Below are positions 50,795 to 58,998 of a DNA stretch of 64,000 nucleotides, piece by piece (position 1 is the first letter of the stretch; each line of letters opens with the position of its first letter). Source of the DNA: Pectobacterium betavasculorum (lineage in GTDB: Bacteria > Pseudomonadota > Gammaproteobacteria > Enterobacterales > Enterobacteriaceae); NCBI RefSeq assembly GCF_000749845.1, contig NZ_JQHM01000001.1, positions 1,550,001 to 1,614,000 on the forward strand. The letters run 5' to 3'. Made by a program: the position numbers and the translations under genes. The notes beneath the pieces are model-generated. The model did no database searches. It saw only the letters and a list, made by a program, of their open reading frames with translations, and was not told the DNA's origin.

Positions 50795-51433
50795 ATGAAA
50801 ATTGCACTGATTAACGAGAACAGCCAGGCTGCCAAAAACGCCATCATCGCCGAGTCTCTGACCAAAGCGGTTGCACCGCTGGGCCACACTGTACATAACT
50901 ACGGCCAATATGCAGTTGAAGATGCGGCGCAGCTGACTTACATCCAGAACGGCATTCTGGCAGCTATTCTGCTTAACTCTGGCGCAGCTGATTTCGTCGT
51001 AACCGGTTGCGGTACTGGCCAAGGCGCCATGCTGGCCTGTAACTCTTTCCCTGGCGTAATCTGCGGTCTGGTTGTTGACCCATCTGATGCTTACCTGTTC
51101 TCTCAGATAAACAACGGCAACGCAGTATCCGTTCCTTATGCTAAAGGCTTTGGCTGGGGCGCTGAACTGAACCTGGAAAATCTGTTTACCCAGTTGTTCA
51201 AAGAAGAAGGCGGCAGAGGATATCCAAGCGATCGCGTTGCTCCTCAGCAGCGTAACAAGAAAATCCTGGATGCCGTAAAAGCAGTGACTTACAACGACCT
51301 GATCACCATCCTGAAAGGTCTCGATCAGGATCTGGTTAAAGGTGCGATTGCTGGCCCTAAATTCCAGGAATACTTCTTCGCTAACAGCAAAGACGAAGCT
51401 CTGACCAGCTACATCAAAACGCTGCTGGCGTAA
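50795..51433 (+). CDS. RpiB/LacA/LacB-family sugar-phosphate isomerase (SpiX-like)
   Basis: The 212-residue protein has the RpiB fold: MKIALINENSQAAKNAIIAESL, then TGCGTGQGAMLACN with the catalytic Cys region. It is longer at the C-terminus than RpiB itself (about 150 residues). A protein of this kind, SpiX, was proposed in pectin-catabolism regulons of soft-rot bacteria; this assignment is from memory. AAAGGA lies 7 bases before the ATG. A KdgR-like box upstream supports a hexuronate role; the substrate is unknown. Confidence 0.78.
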   Translation: MKIALINENSQAAKNAIIAESLTKAVAPLGHTVHNYGQYAVEDAAQLTYIQNGILAAILLNSGAADFVVTGCGTGQGAMLACNSFPGVICGLVVDPSDAYLFSQINNGNAVSVPYAKGFGWGAELNLENLFTQLFKEEGGRGYPSDRVAPQQRNKKILDAVKAVTYNDLITILKGLDQDLVKGAIAGPKFQEYFFANSKDEALTSYIKTLLA

Positions 51434-51450
51434 TCGTCCGATAGCTGACA

Positions 51451-51484
51451 AAAAACCACAGGCCATCGCGGTATGTGGTTTTTT
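51451..51484 (+). terminator. Terminator of the SpiX-like gene
   Basis: AAAAAACCACA and TGTGGTTTTTT arms around a 12-base loop, 18 bases after the stop. Confidence 0.8.
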
Positions 51485-51650
51485 ATGCGTACTTTTCACT
51501 GATTTTGTCTACATTTTTACGATAGGGTTCCATCGACTACCCGTTACCGTTCAATGCTTAACCAGACGGACTGATAGCGCTAAATACCGCTTGACCGGAG
51601 CTAAGTGACTCCCTATAGTAGCGCCCCGTTGCCCCTTATAGGTAACCCCC

Positions 51651-51740
51651 GGTGAGGTGTCCGAGAGGCTGAAGGAGCACGCCTGGAAAGTGTGTATACG
51701 TGAAAACGTATCAAGGGTTCGAATCCCTTCCTCACCGCCA
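51651..51740 (+). tRNA. tRNA-Ser(GGA)
   Basis: The 90-nt class II tRNA has GGTGAGG/CCTCACC acceptor arms, a long variable arm (TATACGTGAAAACGTATC region), GGTTCGAATCC T-arm and encoded CCA. The anticodon loop CTGGAAA gives GGA. Confidence 0.96.
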
Positions 51741-51741
51741 T

Positions 51742-51786
51742 ATAAAAGAAAACGCCCTTGACGCAAGTCAGGGGCGTTTTCTTTTA
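51742..51786 (+). terminator. Terminator of tRNA-Ser(GGA), first copy
   Basis: A long hairpin of about 20 bp (ATAAAAGAAAACGCCC ... GGGCGTTTTCTTTTAT, closed by TTGAC-GCAA-GTCAG) directly follows the tRNA. Confidence 0.9.
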
Positions 51787-51975
51787 TGGTGTTGGGACGG
51801 GTGAGAAGCCTTGACAGGGTTCGACAAAACGACAGGACTGGCGTTTTGGACCGCCAACGGCGGCCCGCAGGGTGAGCGGCAGGACGCCGCGAGTCAATCC
51901 ACCAACATATGCACGCTTTAGCTTTAAACGCCCTTGACGCAAGTCAGGGGCGTTTTCTTTTATGGTATTGGCACG
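51750..51975 (+). repeat. 50-bp direct repeat pair around a 126-bp GC-rich segment
   Basis: Copies at 51750-51799 and 51926-51975 differ at two positions (one G/A, one G/C). Each contains the tRNA-Ser terminator stem. The segment between has inverted repeats such as CCGCC-AAC-GGCGG and no recognisable gene. Confidence 0.85.
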
Positions 51976-52004
51976 AGAAATTTCATTCCCGTGCCACACA
52001 AACA

Positions 52005-52793
52005 TCAACCATAGGCATGGAGCGTACGTTGGCACAGCGCCGAGCGCACGCAGTCCTCTTTACCGAAAGAGACCACGCCAATCATATCATCCTCAATAAA
52101 ACGCTCCAGTGCGTCACGCAGGCCGGATTTAACCCCAGCAGGCAAATCGCACTGCGTCACATCGCCATTGACGATAACCGTGACATTCTCACCTAAGCGC
52201 GTCAGGAACATTTTCATTTGGTTCACCGTCACGTTTTGCGCTTCATCCAGAATCACCACTGCATTTTCAAACGTCCGCCCGCGCATATAGGCAAAAGGCG
52301 CGATTTCGACTTTGCCTATTTCTGGCCGTAAACAATACTGCATAAAAGATGATCCCAGCCGGCGCAAGAGTATGTCGTAAACTGGGCGGAAATAAGGCGC
52401 AAACTTCTCCGAAATATCGCCGGGTAAAAAGCCAAGATCCTCATCGGCCTGTAATACCGGCCGCGTAACAATAATGCGCTCAACATCTTTGTGGATTAGT
52501 GCCTCCGCCGCTTTCGCAGCGCTCAGATACGTTTTACCGCAGCCAGCTTCGCCTGTGGCAAAAATCAACTGTTTATTTTCTATCGCAGACAAGTAATGTT
52601 CCTGGGCGGCGGTACGAGCCTGAATCACGGAATTATCACGATTCTCACGCGCCATTCCGATTGCTTCAATCCCGCCCATCTGTACCAGAGAAGTGACCGA
52701 TTCTTCCTCACGCTGACGATGGCTACGCGAATCACGGCGGATAACGCGTTTTGCTTCACGACGGGCTTTGATCACTGCTTTTTGTCTTCCCAT
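52005..52793 (-). CDS. phoH: PhoH family ATPase
   Basis: P-loop ATPase first found as a phosphate-starvation-induced protein; its exact activity is unclear. The 262 residues match E. coli PhoH: MGRQKAVIKARREAKRV, Walker A in ATGEAGCGKTYLS (about 78-85), Walker B in AVVILDEAQNVT, and the C-terminal FGKEDCVRSALCQRTLHAY. No clear Pho box was found upstream. Confidence 0.95.
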   Translation of the reverse strand: MGRQKAVIKARREAKRVIRRDSRSHRQREEESVTSLVQMGGIEAIGMARENRDNSVIQARTAAQEHYLSAIENKQLIFATGEAGCGKTYLSAAKAAEALIHKDVERIIVTRPVLQADEDLGFLPGDISEKFAPYFRPVYDILLRRLGSSFMQYCLRPEIGKVEIAPFAYMRGRTFENAVVILDEAQNVTVNQMKMFLTRLGENVTVIVNGDVTQCDLPAGVKSGLRDALERFIEDDMIGVVSFGKEDCVRSALCQRTLHAYG

Positions 52794-53324
52794 AGTGGCA
52801 CCTTACAGTTTGTTTCACTTACCGCACTGCTTTGCAGCGCGTGACGTTTAACTCACTAACGAGGTTAGGCTTCCTTATTAAGCCAATAGCGGACAGAAAA
52901 TAGACATGAGTCATCCACGAACCGAGTGAAAAACGGGCCGAGCATTCATGGATAGAAAAAGAAAATAAAGGGAGAACTTGGGTAAAGAGAGAATGACACA
53001 GTGTTGAAAATAAGTGGGAGGAAAATCCCTCGCATCGGCGAGTCAGCTGTGTAGAATTTTGGCATCGACTAGAACGTTCACAAAAGGACATTACCATTCG
53101 CGTTCCTCACTGTGACAAAAACTATTCCACTGAATAATGATTGCTCGCATCGTAGAACTACTGCTAACCCTTACCTAAAAATTAGTGCCGAATGATTTCA
53201 GTAGTATGACAGTGCAATAATTTGCCCCTGCAACGCAAGCATTTTTTACACTGTCATAACATTTACGTATAGTCAGTATTCCATGGTTTAGCAATGTCAG
53301 TTTAAGAACGACGTACTACATACG
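52794..53324. other. Intergenic region between phoH and fliZ
   Basis: 531 bases with no supported gene, terminator or operator. Confidence 0.5.
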
Positions 53325-53840
53325 TTAGAAATGCCGCTGCCAGTCTAAATATTGATCGTATTTTCGTAAGGCGCTGCGATAGATATTTTGCTCAATGTTG
53401 GGGAGATAGTCGCAAACCCGCTGCTGCACCCCATCACGGTGCCGCGAAAAGGTTTCTGCGGGATAATTATTCGCAGCTAACAGTTGATCCAAGCGCCGAA
53501 GACGAATGACATACTCGCGCATCGTGCTATGACGGACTTCAGTTTGCTCTATAAGATATTGTGTGAAAGCTTTAATATCGAAATAGCTAGCAGTGGTATT
53601 GCATAATATATCGCTACAAAAGCGGCAAAGTGGGATTAACTCTTGTTGCAGACCAGACCATATTTCATCGTCGATAAGCCTATCGATACTGCCAATCGAT
53701 TTTTTATTGATAAGTTGATTGCGAAATACCAGTGAAACGCGGTCAAGCTCTTTATCACATTGGGAACAGTTGGTCTGTCTGTGTTTGAAGTCTTTCAGAT
53801 AGCGGCTTAGCAGCTGTTTCTTCCTAATTGATGGGTGCAT
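53325..53840 (-). CDS. fliZ: Flagellar regulator FliZ
   Basis: FliZ tunes flagellar gene expression and, in E. coli, represses RpoS-dependent genes; in soft-rot bacteria it also influences virulence. The 171 residues align with E. coli FliZ: QLLSRYLKDFKHRQTNCSQC, the LCRFCSDILC segment, FDIKAFTQYLIEQTE and REYVIRLRRLDQLL, an integrase-like helical region. ATG 53840 has GGAA 7 bases upstream. It lies downstream of fliA, the usual fliAZ arrangement. Confidence 0.92.
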   Translation of the reverse strand: MHPSIRKKQLLSRYLKDFKHRQTNCSQCDKELDRVSLVFRNQLINKKSIGSIDRLIDDEIWSGLQQELIPLCRFCSDILCNTTASYFDIKAFTQYLIEQTEVRHSTMREYVIRLRRLDQLLAANNYPAETFSRHRDGVQQRVCDYLPNIEQNIYRSALRKYDQYLDWQRHF

Positions 53841-54040
53841 GAATCCATTCCATGACAATATATAACTTCAACGTGAAGCGATAGCTCCCTCATTACGTCA
53901 GAGAAGTGAGTGCTACAAAACAGGCAATATTGACCATTTAGATACTGATATGACGCTCATCACTATTCAAAAATTGTCACGTTCCTGCTGCTTCAGTGAT
54001 TGGAGATATATTTTGATAACAATATTCCTACGCAGCGCAA

Positions 54041-54763
54041 TTAAACATCATTCATTAATTTCACGCGCAGGCGCTTTATCGCCTGGCTATGCAACTGACT
54101 GACTCTCGATTCTCCGACTTCAAGAACCGCACCAATCTCTTTCAGGTTCAATTCTTCCTGATAGTAAAGCGTCAACACCAACTTCTCGCGTTCTGGCAGG
54201 CTTTCAATGGCTTCCATCACACGATGGCGCAAGTTGCCTTCCATCAGTTGATGTAACGGGTTGGCATCTTCATTGCCTTCCAGTAACGCCTCTGCGCTAT
54301 CACCATGCTCTTCACGCCATTCATCGTAAGAAAAAAGCTGGCTGTTATTCGTATCCAGCAGTATCTGACGATAATCCTCAAGCGTGATATTCAAGGTCTG
54401 CGCAACTTCCTGCTCCGTTGGGGTACGACCGAGCTGCTGTTCAGCCTGCTGCATTGCTTGTGCCACTTCCCGCGCATTACGCCGTACACTGCGTGGAGCC
54501 CAATCACGACTGCGTAACTCATCCAGCATCGAGCCGCGAATTCGTTGGACGGCATAGGTAGTAAACGCTGTGCCTTGCAACGAATCATAACGTTCAACCG
54601 CACTTAGCAAGCCGATACCACCAGCTTGTAGCAGATCGTCAAGTTCAACACTCGCGGGGAGACGAACCTGTAAACGCAAGGCTTCATGGCGCACTAGTGG
54701 AACATAGCGCTTCCAAAGGGAATTTTTATCCATTGTGCCTTCGGCGGTATACAAATCGCTCAC
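54041..54763 (-). CDS. fliA: Flagellar sigma factor FliA (sigma-28)
   Basis: RNA polymerase sigma factor for late flagellar genes including fliC, fliD and chemotaxis genes; held by FlgM until the hook is done. The 240 residues contain region 2 (LDDLLQAGGIGLLSAVERYD; AFTTYAVQRIRGSMLDELR), region 3 and region 4 (LVLTLYYQEELNLKEIGAVL; ESRVSQLHSQAIKRL). The start is GTG 54763 (MSDLYTAEGTMDK), as in E. coli; no strong ribosome site. Confidence 0.96.
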   Translation of the reverse strand: MSDLYTAEGTMDKNSLWKRYVPLVRHEALRLQVRLPASVELDDLLQAGGIGLLSAVERYDSLQGTAFTTYAVQRIRGSMLDELRSRDWAPRSVRRNAREVAQAMQQAEQQLGRTPTEQEVAQTLNITLEDYRQILLDTNNSQLFSYDEWREEHGDSAEALLEGNEDANPLHQLMEGNLRHRVMEAIESLPEREKLVLTLYYQEELNLKEIGAVLEVGESRVSQLHSQAIKRLRVKLMNDV

Positions 54764-55093
54764 AGTGACAAATACCTACGATGATAATGTTATCGACACT
54801 ATTATGCTTTTAGGTAGGGTAGCCAATCGTCTGAATAGCGTCAAAAAAGAAGGGCTATTCCTGCCATGTATGACAAGATTTGGTAAAGAATCTACTGTGG
54901 GGAACACAAATGGTAGGCAGATAGTGTGTAATGAGATGCTAAATTTGTGATGTAACTCTCTTCAGGAAAGGGATTCTAATGCAAGCTCTTCGTACCGCAA
55001 AGAGGTTTTATAGATGGAGGGACACCATTTTTCATGCGTGGCATCTCGTCATCCGAAACCCTATTTGTTATGACCTGATCTACATGCTTTTTA
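54764..55093. other. Region between fliA and the second flagellin gene
   Basis: 330 bases without a supported gene; it should hold the fliA promoter. No clean sigma-28 or sigma-70 promoter, and no clear terminator for the flagellin gene, was seen. Confidence 0.5.
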
Positions 55094-56548
55094 TTACATT
55101 TTTAACAGGGTTAATACCGTTTCAGGAACCTGATTCGCCTGTACTAATAGCGACGAAGAAGCCTGCTGTAGTATTTGTTGTTTCGTCATCAGAGACACTT
55201 CCCGCGCATAATCCGCATCCAGAATCCGTGAGCGTGTATTGCTTATAGCAATGGAAACGTCGGACAGACTCGCACGGATAGACTCAAAACGATTGATTTG
55301 GCTACCATATTCACTGCGATAGCCATTTATTTTCTCTAGCGCCTGATCAAAGGAAGCAATGGCTTTACGTGCTTCTTCAAAAGGATCTAACGCCGTATTT
55401 TTCAACCCCAGTGATTCGCTATCGGAAGGCGTTGGGTTAATCGTTACAGCTTCCACACCTTCACCGTAATTAGCACTCACTACAATATCGGTTGCCGTGC
55501 TCACCGGAGGTAACGGTGGTGGTGGAACCTGCGATGGATTAGGCAACACATCCCAAGTAGCTACGCCTTCGAATGCGCCCTGACCAATAACCATCACGAT
55601 CAAATCTTCCGTGGTTTCATCAATGTGTATACGCTCGTGTCGCTCCGCACCATTGACCCCATCATTAAACTTACCATTGCTGTCATTTTCATAGCGATCG
55701 CCATCACCGCTGTAAGTAATCGTCATGCCATTATAAGAAGCGGTAGCGCTACCATTTAGATTAAAACTTGCTCCACCTTGCGCAAGATCACTGTCGGAGT
55801 AATTTGCCGAGGATAAAAAAGCATTATCTTCCGTTAACACACGTAGTTTTGCCGATGCGGCATCGGTTATTCCATTTTGTTTCCAGACAATATCCGCATC
55901 CGCGCCGGTTAATGGCGTCCCCACCAAATGTTTTCCATCACGACTAAATATCTGAATATCATCATCCGCGCCCAATGAATCAATGGTAATCGTTAAATCT
56001 TTAGCGCCTACAGGGATATAGGCTAATGAAACAATGCCAGAGGGAAAAGAACGGCTTTCGCCACTTACTGGAAATTTTTCCGCCAGCGGCGGCGTATTCC
56101 CTAAATTAATGGGTAATTCACGCTGTGTTGAGGGCGCTAACGGATATTTGCCAAATGCCGTGGTTGAGAATGCAATACGATCAATTTCCGCTCGCACCTG
56201 CTGGAATTCCCCATTCAGGCTCGCTCGATCGGTGCTAGACAGAGCTTCATTTGCCGCCTGTACGGCTAATTCTCTTGCTCGTTGTACAAGATTATTGACC
56301 TCACTCAATCCCCCTTCTGCTGTCTGCATCAGGCTGATACCGTCATTCACGCCGCGTGCCACAACATCGTTGGCATTTAAATTCGCCAACATCCGGTTAG
56401 CAACCGCCTGCCCGGCTGCATCATCCTTAGCACTATTGACTCGTAATCCGGAAGAAAGACGCTCAATGCTTTGAGAAAGTGCTGATGCCGAATGAGAACT
56501 TTTATTTTGTACAGTCAGAGAGAGCATATTGGTATTAATGGAAGCCAT
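55094..56548 (-). CDS. Second flagellin with large beta-rich central insert
   Basis: The 484 residues start with a flagellin D0/D1 half ([40 protein letters not shown]) to about 130 and end with the matching half from about 385 (RSRILDADYAREVSLMTK; SSSLLVQANQVPETVL). Residues about 160-335 form a beta-rich domain (VGAKDLTITIDSLGADDDIQ, FSRDGKHLVGTPLTG), followed by a proline run (VPPPPLPP, 341-348). Its position beside fliB and fliC suggests a minor or alternative filament subunit. ATG 56548 has AAGG 6 bases upstream. Confidence 0.87.
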   Translation of the reverse strand: MASINTNMLSLTVQNKSSHSASALSQSIERLSSGLRVNSAKDDAAGQAVANRMLANLNANDVVARGVNDGISLMQTAEGGLSEVNNLVQRARELAVQAANEALSSTDRASLNGEFQQVRAEIDRIAFSTTAFGKYPLAPSTQRELPINLGNTPPLAEKFPVSGESRSFPSGIVSLAYIPVGAKDLTITIDSLGADDDIQIFSRDGKHLVGTPLTGADADIVWKQNGITDAASAKLRVLTEDNAFLSSANYSDSDLAQGGASFNLNGSATASYNGMTITYSGDGDRYENDSNGKFNDGVNGAERHERIHIDETTEDLIVMVIGQGAFEGVATWDVLPNPSQVPPPPLPPVSTATDIVVSANYGEGVEAVTINPTPSDSESLGLKNTALDPFEEARKAIASFDQALEKINGYRSEYGSQINRFESIRASLSDVSIAISNTRSRILDADYAREVSLMTKQQILQQASSSLLVQANQVPETVLTLLKM

Positions 56549-56615
56549 GATATACCTTTTTGTTATTTTACACGTCACCGCTGAACAATAAAAAACCAGA
56601 CATAGGCAAAAAACT

Positions 56616-57824
56616 TTACACTAACAACTGCAATGCAAAAAGTTCGTCATTAGTTTTAACCTGCTCAATTTCTGCTAAAAATTTATCAGTTGATGAGCTG
56701 CTATGCTGAGTCAATGTATGGAAGCTGTACATGACATCAATCATTACATCATCATCAATCCCCCCAGCTTCATGTGCATGAGCTGCAAGAAGGGATCTCA
56801 TAATAAAATACTCAGAAGCCAGTAAATAAAAATTTTCTAGTGGAGTACGCCCTCTTCCATAGGGGAATCCATCGTGATAAAAACGATATAGAAAGTAATT
56901 TCTCCACAAATACTCACGCTCCAACAGCCAAGGTCGAACCTTGTCATCATACTCTTGATTAAGCTTTATTATTCTCTCTGAGAAATCGTCAACATCATGA
57001 GAAATAAAATGATGTGCTTTATCCAAGTATGCCAGCAGTGTTTGACGTCCACGAGCTACTGGTGACTGCCTCATAAACCCCTGAACCCGAAGCAACAATG
57101 CATACTGTGAAATCGTATCTTTTGGCATGGATGCCACATGATCAGCGATTTCATTCATCTCTAATGCCTGTATTAATTGAGAGAAGTATTGCTCTATTTT
57201 AGGGAATTTTGTTTCAAAGGATTCGTTATCTTGTTCTGCTTCTTTCAAAAAGAACAAAAATAAAGCAACAGCATACAGATTATGCTCAATTTTGCTTTGG
57301 TCAATCATAAGTAAATTTGAACACATTAAATTAATAATTTTCTCTCGCAGAGAAAAATCTGCATTTTTATTCAACGAAGCTCTAATTTCCTTATACTCAT
57401 CAATATTCATTGCTTCAGGCCCAGATAGCAGTAAACGAACGGCTTCAGGACAAGAGAGTGACAAACTTTTTCTTTCAAGTGTTCGATAAAAAGTATTAGT
57501 TCTGGGATAGGTAGTACAGGTATGGCTTAATGCTTTCTCTCCCATTCTTTTATATATATTACATAAGCGTGACTCATCAAGAAATGGGCATTGCCCTTGT
57601 TCAGATAGCTTAATTTTAGCCCACTTATCGTGATTTTTTTTCAATGGTAAAATGCTATCAACCGCAATCTGCCGAATTTCAATATCTGCACTTTTAATAT
57701 ATTTATTATAGGTGGTTTTATCTAACACCACATCCCAACGTTGGCAGCAATGATCCCGACATTCAGAGCCAATGCAGCGAAATTGACTCATAAACGCGGG
57801 TTGAGTGATAACGAGCTCTTTCAT
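56616..57824 (-). CDS. fliB: Flagellin lysine-N-methylase FliB
   Basis: Methylates lysines of flagellin; proteins of this group have a Cys-rich site thought to bind an Fe-S cluster. The 402 residues show the N-terminal Cys pattern FRCIGSECRDHCCQRWDV, then CPFLDESRLCNIY and SHTCTTYPR, and SLSCPEAVR. ATG 57824 has AGGTGG 4 bases upstream; an earlier in-frame start was rejected. It sits between the two flagellin genes, as fliB lies beside fliC in Salmonella. Confidence 0.9.
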   Translation of the reverse strand: MKELVITQPAFMSQFRCIGSECRDHCCQRWDVVLDKTTYNKYIKSADIEIRQIAVDSILPLKKNHDKWAKIKLSEQGQCPFLDESRLCNIYKRMGEKALSHTCTTYPRTNTFYRTLERKSLSLSCPEAVRLLLSGPEAMNIDEYKEIRASLNKNADFSLREKIINLMCSNLLMIDQSKIEHNLYAVALFLFFLKEAEQDNESFETKFPKIEQYFSQLIQALEMNEIADHVASMPKDTISQYALLLRVQGFMRQSPVARGRQTLLAYLDKAHHFISHDVDDFSERIIKLNQEYDDKVRPWLLEREYLWRNYFLYRFYHDGFPYGRGRTPLENFYLLASEYFIMRSLLAAHAHEAGGIDDDVMIDVMYSFHTLTQHSSSSTDKFLAEIEQVKTNDELFALQLLV

Positions 57825-57850
57825 AAAACCACCTATGCACAAAAAATAGT

Positions 57851-57874
57851 AAAAAGGCGACCGAAGTCGCCTTT
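57851..57874 (-). terminator. fliC terminator
   Basis: AAAGGCGAC-TTCG-GTCGCCTTTTT read on the minus strand, 22 bases after the fliC stop and just before fliB. Confidence 0.85.
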
Positions 57875-57896
57875 AATTCTATCATGAAGATAAAAA

Positions 57897-58733
57897 TTAA
57901 CGCAGCAGAGACAGTACAGTCTGAGGAACCTGGTTCGCCTGAGACAGCACAGACGTACCGGCCTGTTGCAGAATGTTTGCTTTGCTCATGTTAGACACTT
58001 CAGTTGCATAGTCGGCATCTTCAATACGACCACGAGCATTAGAGAGGTTGTTTACCGTATTGTTCAAGTTGGTGATTGTTGATTCAAAACGGTTCTGGAT
58101 CGCACCCAAGTTACTACGCGCGGTGTCAACTGACTTCAGTGCTGCATCAACTGCGGTTACAACGGCTTGAGCATTAGCGTTAGTGTCAACCTTAGTAGCA
58201 GCATCATTAATGGCTAATGTAGTTGTATCTGACTTCAACAAGGAATCATCAGTTATTTCAATAACATAGTCAGCAGTTGCATTTGAGCCAACCTGAATTT
58301 TAATAGAAGTGGCAGAACCATCCAGCAATGCAGTTCCGTTAAAGCTGGCAGTTTTAGAAATACGGTCGATTTCATCAAGACGCTGTTGAATTTCAGTACC
58401 GATAGAGGTGCGGTCATCCGCAGTGTTAGTATCACTTGCAGCCTGAACAGCCAGTTCACGGATACGCTGCAAGTTATTGTTGATTTCGTTCAGGTTGCCT
58501 TCAGCAGTTTGCGTCAGGGAGATACCGTCATTGGCGTTACGCGCAGCCTGAGTCAGACCTTTCACCTGTGCAGTCATACGGTTGGCAATCGCCTGACCAG
58601 CAGCGTCATCTTTGGCGCTGTTGATACGCAGACCAGAAGACAAACGCTCAATCGCGGTGCCTAAAGAAGACTGAGATTTGTTCAGGTTGTTCTGGGTAAC
58701 CAGAGACATAATGTTAGTGTTGATAGCTGCCAT
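57897..58733 (-). CDS. fliC: Flagellin FliC, short form
   Basis: Main filament subunit. The 278 residues contain the conserved D0/D1 halves ([41 protein letters not shown]-terminal [20 protein letters not shown] and [17 protein letters not shown]) with only about 80 residues in between, far shorter than the E. coli 498-residue flagellin. The exposed D2/D3 domains are thus nearly absent. AAGGAACGC precedes the ATG; a sigma-28 promoter lies upstream. Confidence 0.96.
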   Translation of the reverse strand: MAAINTNIMSLVTQNNLNKSQSSLGTAIERLSSGLRINSAKDDAAGQAIANRMTAQVKGLTQAARNANDGISLTQTAEGNLNEINNNLQRIRELAVQAASDTNTADDRTSIGTEIQQRLDEIDRISKTASFNGTALLDGSATSIKIQVGSNATADYVIEITDDSLLKSDTTTLAINDAATKVDTNANAQAVVTAVDAALKSVDTARSNLGAIQNRFESTITNLNNTVNNLSNARGRIEDADYATEVSNMSKANILQQAGTSVLSQANQVPQTVLSLLR

Positions 58734-58804
58734 GATAAGCGTTCCTTAATCAATGAGGTGTAAGTTTCGGGTTAGACCCACGGGTTCGTCCCCGTCGCTA
58801 ACAT

Positions 58805-58831
58805 TTATCGGAACACTTTTCAGAAGCTTTA
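58805..58831 (-). promoter_or_regulatory. Sigma-28 promoter of fliC
   Basis: On the minus strand TAAAGCTT, an 11-base spacer and TCCGATAA match the FliA consensus TAAAGTTT-N11-GCCGATAA, about 70 bases upstream of the fliC start. Confidence 0.88.
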
Positions 58832-58930
58832 ATTTTTTTTGCTAAATTTATTTTTATTGCGCCAAAGGCAATCAGATAGTGGTATTGCGACACGACATGG
58901 CGGTATTGAAGATGGGCTATCTTTTAATGC

Positions 58931-58957
58931 TAAACTTATTTCCTATTCAGCCGATAA
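58931..58957 (+). promoter_or_regulatory. Sigma-28 promoter of fliD
   Basis: TAAACTTA, 11-base spacer, GCCGATAA: a perfect -10 and a good -35, 41 bases before the fliD ATG. Confidence 0.9.
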
Positions 58958-58998
58958 CGCTTCTATAGACCACTGAACTCTGAATAAAGGATTCGAAC

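Noticed and set aside
54764..54830. Sigma-28 promoter for fliA (TAAAAGCA... GTCGATAA)
   Set aside because: The spacing between the two boxes is about four bases too short.
54979..55248. Plus-strand open frame of 89 codons with hydrophobic middle
   Set aside because: It overlaps the 3' end of the second flagellin on the other strand and lacks a ribosome site and family similarity.
55619..55639. HERIH (HExxH pattern) at residues 304-308 of the second flagellin, suggesting a flagellinolysin-type protease
   Set aside because: The context ERHERIHIDETTEDLIVMV reads as a beta strand of the insert domain, with no third metal ligand or protease similarity visible; a chance match is more likely.
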